The translations under genes and the position numbers were made by a program. This document shows, piece by piece, positions 1 through 8,771 of a stretch of DNA of 64,000 nt. This stretch comes from Caldora sp965222765 (GTDB lineage: Bacteria; Cyanobacteriota; Cyanobacteriia; Cyanobacteriales; Coleofasciculaceae). The stretch spans positions 33,055 through 97,054 of the forward strand of contig CBDCVG010000042.1 of assembly GCA_965222765.1 (NCBI GenBank). Direction: 5' to 3'. The first letter of the stretch is position 1, and each line of letters opens with the position of its first letter. The notes under the pieces are model-generated. The model made no database searches. It had not been told where the DNA came from and saw only the letters and a program-made list of their open reading frames with translations.

Positions 1-1052
1 GGTTTGTGAACTTCATTAACGACAGCGGTTTTGCCAATACCAGAGAACCCTGCCACTAACAGCATTTCGTGACTACCAGCACTTACTCTACGAAAAGCAG
101 CTAGGAGGGTTGCCACTTCCGTTTCCCTACCATAGAGTTTTTCAGGAATCACAAAGCGATCGCCAATATCCCGGCTACCCAACTCAAAAGCTGGTATCCT
201 CTTTAATGTTTCCCACTGGTGTAAACATTTTTCTAGGTCATATTTCAATCCCAAAGCACTCTGATAGCGTTCTTCTGCTGTCTTTGCCATCAACTTCATG
301 ACAATCTTGTTCACCATCACACCAATGGCAGGATTTAGTTCAACAGGAGGAGTAGGTTTCTTAGCAAGATGACAATGCACTAACTCCATCCGGTCTGTAG
401 ACTGGAAAGGAAGCCGTCCAGTTAGCAGTTCGTAAAAGGTAACCCCCAAAGAGTAGAAATCTGTGCGGTAGTCGATACCCCGATTCATGCGCCCTGTTTG
501 TTCTGGGGATATGTAACCTAGTGTGCCTTCCAAGACATTAGGGTTGTGAATTTCTTGGTTCTCTCTGGGTAAGAAGGAAGCAAGGCTAAAATCAATTAGT
601 TTTACCTGAAGGGTTGAGGGATTAATCAGGATATTAGAAGGCTTGAGGTCTTTATGTATAATTCGGTAGGAGTACAGTCCTTGCAGAATTTCGGTGATCT
701 CAATCGCAACTAACAGGAACTCAGATAGGCTCAATTGCGTCTTTTGGGTGTAGTCTTTGAGAGAGACGCTACCATCGTCTTCCATTACCAACACTAAACT
801 ATGGCGGTAGTTTAACAAAGCAATCGGTTGAACAATCCCAGGCAAGTTGAGATGTTTGGCAATGGTGTATTGGTGGCGAAACTGCACTAGTTCTTGAAAG
901 CTGGGATACTCGTTCCTCAGCAGTTTGATGATTACTCTTTTTTGATCATCAGAACGTTCTCCCCGATAAACTAGGGTTTTTGAACATTGATAAATTGGCT
1001 CAATAAAGCAATAGCCGGGAAGCTCGGCAATAGTGCTGTTCATCGCAAACAT
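1..1052 (-). CDS. Hybrid Ser/Thr protein kinase with AAA-type ATPase domain (5' part; runs off left edge)
   Basis: The open frame runs unbroken from an ATG at 1052 to the left edge (350 residues), so the C-terminus is missing. The first ~270 residues are a eukaryotic-type kinase: VIIKLL carries the ATP-binding Lys, IIHKDLKPSNILI is the catalytic loop, and LIDFSLAS replaces the usual DFG with DFS, followed by GTLGYISPEQTGRMNR. After a linker (GRETEVATLLAAF) comes a Walker A, GFSGIGKTA, right at the edge. This order is typical of the very large cyanobacterial kinase-ATPase-GAF-histidine kinase hybrids; the GAF and histidine kinase parts would lie outside the window and are inferred only. A second ATG at 1043 is an equally good start. 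No clear Shine-Dalgarno is seen. Confidence 0.88.
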   Translation of the reverse strand, partial: MFAMNSTIAELPGYCFIEPIYQCSKTLVYRGERSDDQKRVIIKLLRNEYPSFQELVQFRHQYTIAKHLNLPGIVQPIALLNYRHSLVLVMEDDGSVSLKDYTQKTQLSLSEFLLVAIEITEILQGLYSYRIIHKDLKPSNILINPSTLQVKLIDFSLASFLPRENQEIHNPNVLEGTLGYISPEQTGRMNRGIDYRTDFYSLGVTFYELLTGRLPFQSTDRMELVHCHLAKKPTPPVELNPAIGVMVNKIVMKLMAKTAEERYQSALGLKYDLEKCLHQWETLKRIPAFELGSRDIGDRFVIPEKLYGRETEVATLLAAFRRVSAGSHEMLLVAGFSGIGKTAVVNEVHK

Positions 1053-1499
1053 CGGTGAGGATTTTTGTAGCAAGTTGTTTAGGAGCGTTCCGTCATTTAA
1101 GGAGCGTCAAAAAAAGGTAATTAATGCAGCGCAGCAGAAATTGCTGCGTAGTTCTGTCGCAGACTAAAAAGTAGATACGATAACCCTTACAATCTTTTGC
1201 CTTGTTGCATTACAGACTTGCTAAGTCTAAGGAACATCCTTTGCCAACACTTTATTAGTGTGAGCAACCTTCAGGAATCTTACTGAAGTTCCCCTACTGG
1301 TTCACTTGCTGCTGAGGGGGAATTGCTAGCAGCAGGGATTGCCTTCTTTACCAAACGTTACACCCTAAGCGTAGTTATGCCGAAGGCTTTGCTCCACCAG
1401 CTGGCGCTGATGGCAGTATGTCCTACACTGTCATACAGTTTAACTTACCGTTCTCAAGATGCAAGTAATCCAAATCATCCCGCGCTTGCAAGGCTGAGG
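1053..1499. other. Intergenic region without a recognised gene
   Basis: This spacer lies upstream of the kinase-ATPase gene. It holds short inverted repeats (for example GCAGCAGAAATTGCTGC near 1127) and no convincing frame. A plus-strand frame at 1323-1706 has no recognisable protein features and overlaps the remnant described next; it is not called as a gene. The kinase promoter presumably lies here. Confidence 0.5.
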
Positions 1500-1655
1500 T
1501 TAAACATGGGTATTGGTTTTGAAGGATGCCTCCATTTCAAATGTTCTAACCAAATTATGGGCGATTTCATTCAAAGACCCTTGGGCATGGTTATACAGCG
1601 CTGTATCCATCTCAACAAATACTTGCAAAATAAAGTCATAACGAGTATGATTTAT
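1500..1655 (-). pseudogene. Remnant of a SnoaL-like / plant pathogen-related-protein-like gene
   Basis: On the minus strand a 51-codon frame, closed by stops on both sides and lacking a proper start, reads RYDFILQVFVEMDTALYNHA then QGSLNEIAHNLVRTFEMEA. From memory this resembles the N-terminal helix of cyanobacterial SnoaL-like proteins and of the plant pathogen-related protein (SLEEKVQNLVKTWEMEM). Further along the same strand, another frame gives ALQARDDLDYLHLENGKL, which may be more of the same decayed gene. I see no intact copy nearby. Function cannot be assigned; only the fragment is supported. Confidence 0.4.
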
Positions 1656-1692
1656 CTACAAGCAGTTCGGACAGGAGGCAGCAAATTACCCT

Positions 1693-1956
1693 ATGGTAGA
1701 GGTTAAAGAACTTCCCCTAGCACAAATTCATCGTCCCCTGCCAAGAGTCAATGACTCAAGCAAGGTGAAGGCTCTCATGGAGTCAATCGCTCAAGAGGGG
1801 TTGCACGAACCTATTGATGTGCTAGAAGTAGACGGAAAATACTACGGTTTTTCCGGTTGCCACCGTTACGAAGCGCATCAACGCCTAGGAAAGGAAACAA
1901 TTAAGTGTCGAGTGCGCCGCGCTACTCCCTCAGTCTTACAAAGGCACTTAGCTTAA
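1693..1956 (+). CDS. srx: Sulfiredoxin
   Basis: This 87-residue protein reads as cyanobacterial sulfiredoxin, which uses ATP to reduce over-oxidised (sulfinic) 2-Cys peroxiredoxins in the cytosol. The signature FSGCHRYEAHQRLG carries the catalytic Cys56 and the phosphate-binding His-Arg. N-terminal features (IHRPLP, KVKALMESI, QEGLHEPIDVLEV) match the ParB/Srx fold, and the length is normal for bacterial Srx. An AGGAGG at 1673-1678 lies upstream with a rather long spacing. The dps gene follows after ~110 bases in the same direction, so the pair forms a small oxidative-stress locus. A generic ParB-like nuclease is the alternative, but the GCHR motif argues for Srx. Confidence 0.9.
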   Translation: MVEVKELPLAQIHRPLPRVNDSSKVKALMESIAQEGLHEPIDVLEVDGKYYGFSGCHRYEAHQRLGKETIKCRVRRATPSVLQRHLA

Positions 1957-2065
1957 GAGTTATCTAGCTTTCAGCTACACTGATGCCGTAGAGCTGAGTT
2001 GTAAACCTCAAGTCCTTGCTGGGTAACGGTTTGAAAATTTTTTGAGAAATACTAAGGAAACAATT

Positions 2066-2554
2066 ATGGCAACTGCAAACAAAATCGCCCCCGTCAATAT
2101 TGGTATCGAAGAAAAAGATCGTAAAGAGATAGTCGAAGGACTTTCTCGCCTGTTAGCTGATACCTACACCCTTTACCTCAAGACTCACTACTTCCACTGG
2201 AATGTTACAGGACCGCTGTTCAACTCCCTGCATCTGATGTTTGAACAACAGTATAATGAGTTGGCTTTAGCAGTGGATGCTATTGCCGAGCGGATTCGTA
2301 CCTTAGGTTATCCTGCTCCTGGCAGCTACAGTCAGTATGCAGAATTAACCTCAATTGAAGAAACTCGGGATCTTCCTGAAGCGGAAGAAATGGTTCGCCT
2401 ACTAGTAGAAGGTAACGAAGCTGTTGTCAGAACAGCACGGTTGGTTTTCCCAACTGCAGACTCTGCTAATGATGAGTCTACTGCTGATTTGTTAACTCAA
2501 CGGATGAGCATACATGAGAAAACTGCCTGGATGCTGCGAAGTATGTTGAATTGA
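2066..2554 (+). CDS. dps: Dps-family DNA-protection ferritin-like protein
   Basis: This Dps protein (162 residues from the chosen start) assembles into 12-subunit shells that oxidise Fe(II) with hydrogen peroxide and shield DNA. The ferroxidase signature is visible: THYFHWNVTGPLF, then AVDAIAERIRTLG with its Asp and Glu. The ending HEKTAWMLRSML fits the terminal helix. I chose the ATG at 2066 because AAGGAAA sits just upstream; an in-frame TTG at 2042 would add MRNTKETI, which looks like untranslated leader. Its place behind sulfiredoxin fits peroxide defence. Confidence 0.93.
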   Translation: MATANKIAPVNIGIEEKDRKEIVEGLSRLLADTYTLYLKTHYFHWNVTGPLFNSLHLMFEQQYNELALAVDAIAERIRTLGYPAPGSYSQYAELTSIEETRDLPEAEEMVRLLVEGNEAVVRTARLVFPTADSANDESTADLLTQRMSIHEKTAWMLRSMLN

Positions 2555-2766
2555 CATTATCAATTGATAATTGATAATTGATAATTGACAATGGACAATT
2601 GATAATTCCCGATTAGCTAGTGAGGTTGGGTGGAACGAAGTGCAACCCAACGGAATATGCGAAGAGTGTTGGGTTACGCTATCGCTTCACCCAACCTACC
2701 TATTACTTGTCACCCCTTCAGCGAAAATACATTCTAAATTCTACATTCTAAATTCTACATTCCCAA
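2555..2766. repeat. Intergenic repeats: AATTGATAATTG array and CCCAACC palindrome
   Basis: Downstream of dps a run of ATTGATAATTGATAATTGAC units (2558-2605) is followed by an imperfect palindrome of GGTTGGGT and ACCCAACC arms (about 2623-2697), the cyanobacterial 'cccaacctacc' repeat. A short direct repeat of TTCTACATTCTAAA occurs at 2733-2762. These lie between convergent genes and may fold as terminators; no coding potential is seen. Confidence 0.6.
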
Positions 2767-4554
2767 TTAGTATCCCAAAGTTAAAGCACCAATTTTACGA
2801 GGATCAGAAGCTCCTTGAAAGGAATCCTTACCACTCATGATACTCTGAGTACTACCCATCGCATTTTTAACTGAGACCTGATGTCCTTTCTCCTTTAATA
2901 AACCGATGGTGTCCCTATTCAATCCTTGTTCTACCTGTAGTTCATCCGGTAGCCATTGATGATGTACCCGAACAGCATTGGTAGCTGCAGCGATATTCAT
3001 TTTGTGGTCGATTACATTCAGCAAAATTTGCAAAACTGTTGTGATAATCCGACTCCCCCCTGGACTTCCAGTTACTAGATAGGGTTTCCCCTCCCGCATC
3101 ACAATTGTCGGCGTCATCGAACTGAGCATTCTTTTTTCTGGCTCAATAGCATTAAATTCTCCTCCGATTAACCCAAAAGCATTAGGAACTCCTGGCTTGG
3201 CAGAAAAGTCATCCATTTCATTGTTGAGTAGGATACCGGTTCCTGCTGCTGTCAAGTTACTGCCATAACTAAAGTTCAAAGTATAAGTATTAGCAACAGC
3301 ATTGCCATATTTATCGATCACTGAGTAATGAGTTGTGTCGTTACTCTCTACCAATTGATTGGGATTACCTGGAGCAATTTCTTGGGAACTGGTGGCTCGA
3401 TTGAGATTGATACGCCCTCGCAATTCATTCGCATAGTTTTTGGCAGTTAAACTGGCAATGGGAACTGAGACAAAGTCAGTATCTCCCAGAAACTTAGAAC
3501 GATCAGCATAAGCTAATTTCATACTTTCTGCCATTAAATGAATAGTTTGGGCTGTATTATGTCCCAGTTCACCAATGGGAAATGCTTCCAAAATATTCAA
3601 CATTTGCACCAAATGAATACCACCGGAACTAGGAGGAGGCATCGAATAAACTTCATATCCCCGGTAGGTTCCCCGAATCGGTTCTCGCACAACTGGTTCA
3701 TAGCTTGCCAAATCTTCCTTGGTAATTAAGCCGCCATGAGCTGCCATATCAGCTGCGATCGCTTGGGCAATTTCCCCTTGGTAAAATGCTTGAGTACCTT
3801 CAGTGGCAATCAATTTCAAACTTTGAGCTAAATCCTTTTGTACCAATATTTCCCCCACCTCATAAGGGATACCTCCTGGTTTAAAAAAGATAGCCATACT
3901 AGCAGGAGAAGCTTGCATACGCTTTTGAGCCCAAATCAAGCTCCGATGCAAATCTTCAGTAACAGGAAACCCTTGTTCTGCTAATGCAATTGCTGGTTGC
4001 AATGCTCGTTCTAGGGAAATTGTGCCATATTTTTCCAGAGCCATGACTAAACCAGCTACCGTACCAGGAACACCAACAGACAAATAACTGTAGCGAGACT
4101 TTTCTGGCTCTACCTCACCTGTTGCATCAAGAAACATATCACGGGTGGCGGCTAGAGGAGCTTTTTCTCGATAATCAATGGCAAGGGTTTGATCTTCTTT
4201 TGCTAAATGTACCAGCATAAAACCACCACCACCAAGATTGCCAGCTTTTGGTAAAGTTACTGCTAAGGTAAACCCAATAGTCACCGCCGCATCAATGGCA
4301 TTCCCACCCTCTTTTAAAACCTCTAAACCGGCTTTGGTTGCATAGGCTTCCTGAGAAGAAACCATGCCATTTTGAGAGCTAACCGGATGAAAGATATCTT
4401 TGTAGTGATCAAGTAGTGGGTATTGAGCTAAAGCATTGCTGGTAATAATAGTTACAGCTAGCAGCACAGCAATGAGGAATTTATGCTTGCGAGTTAGCAG
4501 CAAAATGTTGAGAGAAATCTTTTTAATGAGAGTTTTGTGGCTAAGACCTTTCAT
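2767..4554 (-). CDS. ggt: Gamma-glutamyltransferase (glutathione hydrolase)
   Basis: This 595-residue Ntn-hydrolase precursor cleaves gamma-glutamyl bonds such as that of glutathione outside the cytoplasm and is self-processed at an internal Thr. An N-terminal hydrophobic segment (~26-43, FLIAVLLAVTIITSNALA) acts as signal peptide or anchor. The autocleavage site is NDTTHYSVID, with nucleophile Thr407, followed by GNAVANTYTLNFSYGS. NLGGGGFM near 106 and TGSPGGSRI near 496 are family motifs. The start overlaps the upstream aminopeptidase stop as TGATG, indicating translational coupling; together the two could recycle gamma-glutamyl peptides to amino acids. Confidence 0.95.
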   Translation of the reverse strand: MKGLSHKTLIKKISLNILLLTRKHKFLIAVLLAVTIITSNALAQYPLLDHYKDIFHPVSSQNGMVSSQEAYATKAGLEVLKEGGNAIDAAVTIGFTLAVTLPKAGNLGGGGFMLVHLAKEDQTLAIDYREKAPLAATRDMFLDATGEVEPEKSRYSYLSVGVPGTVAGLVMALEKYGTISLERALQPAIALAEQGFPVTEDLHRSLIWAQKRMQASPASMAIFFKPGGIPYEVGEILVQKDLAQSLKLIATEGTQAFYQGEIAQAIAADMAAHGGLITKEDLASYEPVVREPIRGTYRGYEVYSMPPPSSGGIHLVQMLNILEAFPIGELGHNTAQTIHLMAESMKLAYADRSKFLGDTDFVSVPIASLTAKNYANELRGRINLNRATSSQEIAPGNPNQLVESNDTTHYSVIDKYGNAVANTYTLNFSYGSNLTAAGTGILLNNEMDDFSAKPGVPNAFGLIGGEFNAIEPEKRMLSSMTPTIVMREGKPYLVTGSPGGSRIITTVLQILLNVIDHKMNIAAATNAVRVHHQWLPDELQVEQGLNRDTIGLLKEKGHQVSVKNAMGSTQSIMSGKDSFQGASDPRKIGALTLGY

Positions 4555-5600
4555 CAGTTAAACTCAGTTTGGCAGTAAGCATCCAGAAGACGAATACAAT
4601 TAGCGATCGCTCCTAGATGAGCAATCTCATAACCGTGAGTATTTTGGGTGGGAAAACTCAAGCAGGCAGCACGAGCAACATGACCAAATTTCATGGCAAT
4701 GGAGGCATCAGAGCCAAAACCAGTAATTGCTGCCAACTGCAAGGGAACATCCGTTGCTGCTGCTACCTGCCGCACCTCCCCATTTAACCCTTCATCATAA
4801 AGTCCATAGCCATCCTGAGACAGGAGTACTGGTGCTTCCCCGTCTTGAATCGTATATTCTGAGGACAGGGGACAGATTTCCAGAGCAATCAAGGCATCCA
4901 ACGGTTGATTCTGGGTGAAATAAAGAGCTCCAATGGCTCCTACCTCTTCTTTCGCTGATGCCACTAAATAAGTATCCACTACTGGAGTCTTTAACTGTTC
5001 AGCTAGAGCTAACAAGATTGCCACAGATGCCTTATTATCGAGAGTATAGCTAGCAATGTGATCCTTGAGACGTATTGGTCGCTTACGATGCTTACCAATT
5101 ACCATACGGGTTCCTGGTCTTACTCCCGCTGCTGCTAACTCTGCTTCTGTACATTTAGTTTCAATCCAAACATCTTCCCAAACTACTGGATTCTTTTCCT
5201 GCTGAGCTTTTTGGGGAGATTCATGGGAAACGTGGCGCGAACCAAAGGACAGAATACCACTAATGGTTTGTTGATCCCCCAATAAATCCACCACTCCCTC
5301 ACCGTAAACCCAAGGAAACGCTCCCCCCAATTTACGGACTTCTAAACGCCCCTCACTAGCTACAGTTTTAACAATGCCACCAATTTCATCTTTATGAGCA
5401 GTAATAGCAATCGCGCCTGCTTGTCTCCCAGGAATTTTCCCAATCACATTTCCTGCTCGATCTTGCCAAGCTTCTACTCCCAACTCTTGCAATCGACTGA
5501 GTAGGTACTGATCAATTTCTCCTTCTACACCACTAGGAGAATGGTGCAGTACCAACTCTTCAATCGTGGTGAATAGCTGGTTGTAAGTTTCTTGGTTCAT
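4554..5600 (-). CDS. M42-family metallo-aminopeptidase
   Basis: This 348-residue cytosolic peptidase belongs to the M42 (glutamyl aminopeptidase/CelM-like) family, which uses two metal ions. Visible ligand motifs are ITAHKDEIGG (His69, Asp71), SYTLDNKAS (bridging Asp), SAKEEVGAIGA (catalytic Glu pair) and the C-terminal PTQNTHGYEIAH. I placed the start at 5600 (MNQETYNQLF): the 23 codons upstream translate a common untranslated cyanobacterial string (CACAAAGGCACAAAG) and do not belong to the family. The stop overlaps the ggt start, so the two are co-translated. Confidence 0.9.
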   Translation of the reverse strand: MNQETYNQLFTTIEELVLHHSPSGVEGEIDQYLLSRLQELGVEAWQDRAGNVIGKIPGRQAGAIAITAHKDEIGGIVKTVASEGRLEVRKLGGAFPWVYGEGVVDLLGDQQTISGILSFGSRHVSHESPQKAQQEKNPVVWEDVWIETKCTEAELAAAGVRPGTRMVIGKHRKRPIRLKDHIASYTLDNKASVAILLALAEQLKTPVVDTYLVASAKEEVGAIGALYFTQNQPLDALIALEICPLSSEYTIQDGEAPVLLSQDGYGLYDEGLNGEVRQVAAATDVPLQLAAITGFGSDASIAMKFGHVARAACLSFPTQNTHGYEIAHLGAIANCIRLLDAYCQTEFN

Positions 5601-5712
5601 TAGAGATGATGCGGAATATAATCCTTTGTGTACTTTGTGCCTTTGTGGTGAAAATAACCTCCAAAACAAAGCTTTACCACTAAGGATTAACCTAGTTACG
5701 GCAGTAGGCAGT

Positions 5713-5926
5713 AGGGTGTGTTAGCGAAGCGGACGCTGCTGGCGAAATATTTCGTAATGTCGTAAAGCGACTGGAAGCCCCCTAAATCCCCCAATTCTGG
5801 GGGACTTTGAGTCCGGGCTCCCCCAGAATTGGGGGCTGGGGGGCTTCAAAAACCTTCGTTCTGTTGCCAATATTTCGGAATGTTAATTTCGCCACCAGCA
5901 TCGCGAAGCGTAACGCACCGTTCACT
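5713..5926. repeat. Nested palindromic intergenic element
   Basis: A long imperfect palindrome fills this spacer. The inner stem pairs 5774-5803 with 5820-5847 (arms containing CCCCCAATTCTGGGGG) around a 16-base loop. Outer arms carry GCTGGCGAAATATTTCG-like and TTCGCCACCAGCATCGCGAAGCG-like sequence plus the GTGTGTTAGCG...GCGTAACGCACC ends. It resembles the multi-copy hairpin repeats of large cyanobacterial genomes. The rest of the 5601-6097 gap is AT-rich with no gene. Confidence 0.7.
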
Positions 5927-6097
5927 GGTATTTTCATGTCCACAAATCACCTTAATCTGAGCAAACTAGACTTAGGAAGAGTTTAAGTGCTTATATATAG
6001 GCGCACACCTTTCCTATTATAAAAAAATAATACCAAAAAATAGTGGCGAATGCTACGCCAACGAATAGTATTTCTTTCAGAAATTGAAAGCTGATAG

Positions 6098-6454
6098 CTA
6101 AATACACTCTGTCACAACTTCACCAAAACTATCCGATACATCTCCATCAGGGTTGTCAAGTATCGCCTGAAGCTGCGCGGAGGTAATTCCCTGAGTAGAA
6201 GATCCTTTGAGGATACAAAGACATAACTGGTTTGCCTGCTGTTGAGATAAACCATTATTAACTGCATCTGTTTTGCATTTTGTCAAGAATCTGTCTTCGA
6301 GAGACTGGGAATATTTTGTATATCTACCTTTTGTTGCTGCCTGTTGAGGTACTTTACTTTCTGCCTCTGCTGCAGGCAAACCACTGTAGGATATCAGGGA
6401 AAATGCTAGTAGACAGGTACTGACAAGGGATAATTTTTTTAAGGTCTTGTTCAT
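6098..6454 (-). CDS. Small secreted Cys-containing protein, function unknown
   Basis: This is a 118-residue protein with a Sec signal peptide (basic MNKTLKK, hydrophobic core to ~26, AEA-type cleavage near residue 32). The mature part is helical and has four cysteines: CKTDAVNNGLSQQQANQLCL, then CI, then the penultimate Cys. The pattern C-x17-C-x-C with a C-terminal Cys suggests disulfides in the periplasm. I do not recognise the family. It stands alone, divergent from the GMC oxidoreductase gene that begins 114 bases away, so promoters of both probably lie in that gap. Confidence 0.7.
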   Translation of the reverse strand: MNKTLKKLSLVSTCLLAFSLISYSGLPAAEAESKVPQQAATKGRYTKYSQSLEDRFLTKCKTDAVNNGLSQQQANQLCLCILKGSSTQGITSAQLQAILDNPDGDVSDSFGEVVTECI

Positions 6455-6568
6455 TGGTTGATGCCTTTTCTGGGTTCAAGACAAATAATAATGACTGTTG
6501 ACAGCAAGTAGGAGTTCCCAAATATTTGAGGAGCGATTCAAGAATATTACTTCCACTTAGAGGTAAAT

Positions 6569-8299
6569 ATGGCAAAGATAACCAAGTGCAAAGATACCCA
6601 GATCTATGATTTCATTGTGGTAGGTTCAGGTAATGGTGCCTGTGCTTTTCTCCGTCAATATTTGGCTTGTTCCTCTGGGGGGAGAGTTTTGGTTTTGGAA
6701 GAAGGAGAGAACTTCTTTGAAACCAGCGACATTACCCACCAACGCAACTGGACCAAGTCCTATTCCGAAGATAATATCTTTAAGCTCCACACTGCCCAAA
6801 CTCCTGATGAAATTCCCATTCTTTCCGGGCGAGCCTGTACTATGGGCGGGGGTGGCTCGATTAATTACACCATGATTTTTGAGTCATCCGACTGGTTAAC
6901 GAAGAATTTAGGCTACGACTCAGCCTATTGGGATCGGATGAAGGAAGAGGTTGCCGAAGCCTTTGAGCGTAGAAATCCAACGACAAATCTCACGGATGCC
7001 GCCATCCATGTGAAGGAAAATTTGCAAGTCTTCGGTTTTTGCGTCAATGAAGAAAATCAAGGCAATATTCCGGTTTATACCGATAGCAAAGATAAGCAAA
7101 TTCATATTTTCCCTACCCAGTTTAATGAATTTGGGCAGCGAACCCATAGTGGTGTGTCTCTGCTGAATTGGTATGATAACGAACGACTCGACTTTATGAC
7201 AGAGCAGCGGGTGACTAAGTTGCACCTAGAAGCTGGCAATGAAGGACAACGATGTAGTGCAATAACTCTCCTCAACTTGGTTGAAGGAACATCAGAAACC
7301 TATCAGTTAGGGGCAAATACCAAATTGCTGCTCTGTGCCGGTGCTGCGACACCCCAGTTACTCTACGAGCATCGGGAAAAACTGAATAACATGGAGATTG
7401 GGCAACATGTGAACGATCATATTCTTCTGCCTTTTGGCATTTATCTACTTAATGATGATCTTCAGGTAACCTTAAAAGATCAGTACATCTCTCTATTTGC
7501 AACTACCGAAGAATTTTCTACCGACGACGATGGAGAAGAACCGACAATATGTAATTTTGATTTCTTCTCAGGTTCGTTGGAAGTTCTTCTTTACTTGGTG
7601 TCTCATTTGTTTTTAGCCTTCTGGGTTCCTAATGGCTTAAAGTTTTGGATGATTAGGAAACCTAAGATCTTTCAATGCCTGAAACAAGTGACTAGAGGTT
7701 TTGTAGGAGTTTTAAATTGTTTGCTTAATCTTTTCTGGTCTATTTGGCATCCTTCACAGATGGGTAAACATCAATGGCATCTTATTTCAGCGATCGTAAA
7801 GTTCAATATTGCGCAGGAAGGCTACTACCAACCCTCCTCTGATAGTAAGATTTTCGCGAACAACAAGCAAAAACCCTATGAAATTATCCTCCGCTGTTTT
7901 GAGGAGCAACGTCTGGAGAACGATCCAGACTTCAAGGTAGCAAAAACTGCGATCGCTAACCAAATTCCTCTAATGGAGGCTCTGGGGATAAAACCTTGCC
8001 CTATCGTTCAATTTCTGATTCGGCTATTTACCCGAATGCCTTACAATACTGAACAAGTCGATGGCTATATCAAGCACTACAGCCGCAATAATTTGTTGAC
8101 AGAGCAGCATTTATCAGGAGGCTGTGTATTTGGGAAAGCTCTAAATTTGGGACAGGAATCCCCTCAAAATACAGGCAAAGTCATCGGGAGCCAGAATATT
8201 TATGTAGCAGATCTATCTGCATCACCTCTCCCTAGAATTAGTCCCCAAATGACAGCTTATTTAATTGGGCATCATGTGGCAACTCAACTCTGTTCTTAG
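6569..8299 (+). CDS. GMC-family FAD-dependent oxidoreductase with central hydrophobic insert
   Basis: This 576-residue flavoprotein has the FAD Rossmann motif near the N-terminus (DFIVVGSGNGACAFLRQ, residues ~14-30) and the GMC signature GRACTMGGGGSINY. The C-terminal GMC domain has HLSGGCVFG and VADLSASPLPRISPQMTAYL. Family members oxidise alcohols, sugars or sterols; the substrate cannot be read. Two strongly hydrophobic stretches (residues ~340-360 and ~380-395: LYLVSHLFLAFWV and LLNLFWSIWH) lie in the substrate-binding half and suggest membrane association or a lipid-like substrate. GAGGTAA precedes the ATG. No obvious operon partner. Confidence 0.85.
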   Translation: MAKITKCKDTQIYDFIVVGSGNGACAFLRQYLACSSGGRVLVLEEGENFFETSDITHQRNWTKSYSEDNIFKLHTAQTPDEIPILSGRACTMGGGGSINYTMIFESSDWLTKNLGYDSAYWDRMKEEVAEAFERRNPTTNLTDAAIHVKENLQVFGFCVNEENQGNIPVYTDSKDKQIHIFPTQFNEFGQRTHSGVSLLNWYDNERLDFMTEQRVTKLHLEAGNEGQRCSAITLLNLVEGTSETYQLGANTKLLLCAGAATPQLLYEHREKLNNMEIGQHVNDHILLPFGIYLLNDDLQVTLKDQYISLFATTEEFSTDDDGEEPTICNFDFFSGSLEVLLYLVSHLFLAFWVPNGLKFWMIRKPKIFQCLKQVTRGFVGVLNCLLNLFWSIWHPSQMGKHQWHLISAIVKFNIAQEGYYQPSSDSKIFANNKQKPYEIILRCFEEQRLENDPDFKVAKTAIANQIPLMEALGIKPCPIVQFLIRLFTRMPYNTEQVDGYIKHYSRNNLLTEQHLSGGCVFGKALNLGQESPQNTGKVIGSQNIYVADLSASPLPRISPQMTAYLIGHHVATQLCS

Positions 8300-8393
8300 T
8301 ACTACAATTAATTAAACTTACAGTTTTTTAATCATCTCCTGAGGATGATAAAATATACACATCATAACACCAAGCAAGTTTTACCTACTGAAT

Positions 8394-8771
8394 TTGACTG
8401 TAATCGTGGATAATCAACCAGTCATTACTCGGACAGAGCGCGGTCTAACAATTTCAGGTACAAGAATAACTTTGTATCAGTTAATGGATTATATTCACGC
8501 CAACTATCCGCGTTATTTAATCCGTCATCAATTTTATCTAACTGATGAGCAATTTGATGTAGCGATGTCTTACATTGATACTCATTACGAAGAAGTGGAA
8601 CTAGAATATCAAGCTGTATTACAGCAAGCAGAAGAGATTCGGCAGTATTGGGAAGAGCGTAACAAAGAGCGCATTGCTTACATTGCTAAGTTGCCACCGA
8701 AACCTGAGTATCAATCTGCTTGGCAAAAATTGCAGGCACGTAAAGCTAAGCGAGCAGCAATAAGCCGGTGA
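8394..8771 (+). CDS. DUF433 antitoxin-like protein
   Basis: This 125-residue protein has the DUF433 pattern: VITRTERGLTISGTRITLYQ followed by a helical region (YLTDEQFDVAMSYIDTHYEE) and a basic C-terminus. DUF433 proteins are winged-helix-like antitoxins that pair with PIN-like (DUF5615-type) toxins. The start is a TTG at 8394; no ATG fits the conserved beginning. Its stop overlaps the next gene (GTGA), so the two are co-translated, which supports a toxin-antitoxin pair that probably represses its own promoter. Confidence 0.82.
   Translation: MTVIVDNQPVITRTERGLTISGTRITLYQLMDYIHANYPRYLIRHQFYLTDEQFDVAMSYIDTHYEEVELEYQAVLQQAEEIRQYWEERNKERIAYIAKLPPKPEYQSAWQKLQARKAKRAAISR

Noticed and set aside
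1323..1706. A 127-codon plus-strand frame upstream of sulfiredoxin
   Set aside because: No ribosome-binding site or recognisable motif; it overlaps the srx start and lies antisense to a better supported remnant.
4561..5669. M42 peptidase start at 5669 (MFWRLFSPQRH)
   Set aside because: The extra codons translate a widespread untranslated CACAAAGGCACAAAG-type string and do not match the family; 5600 is the better start.
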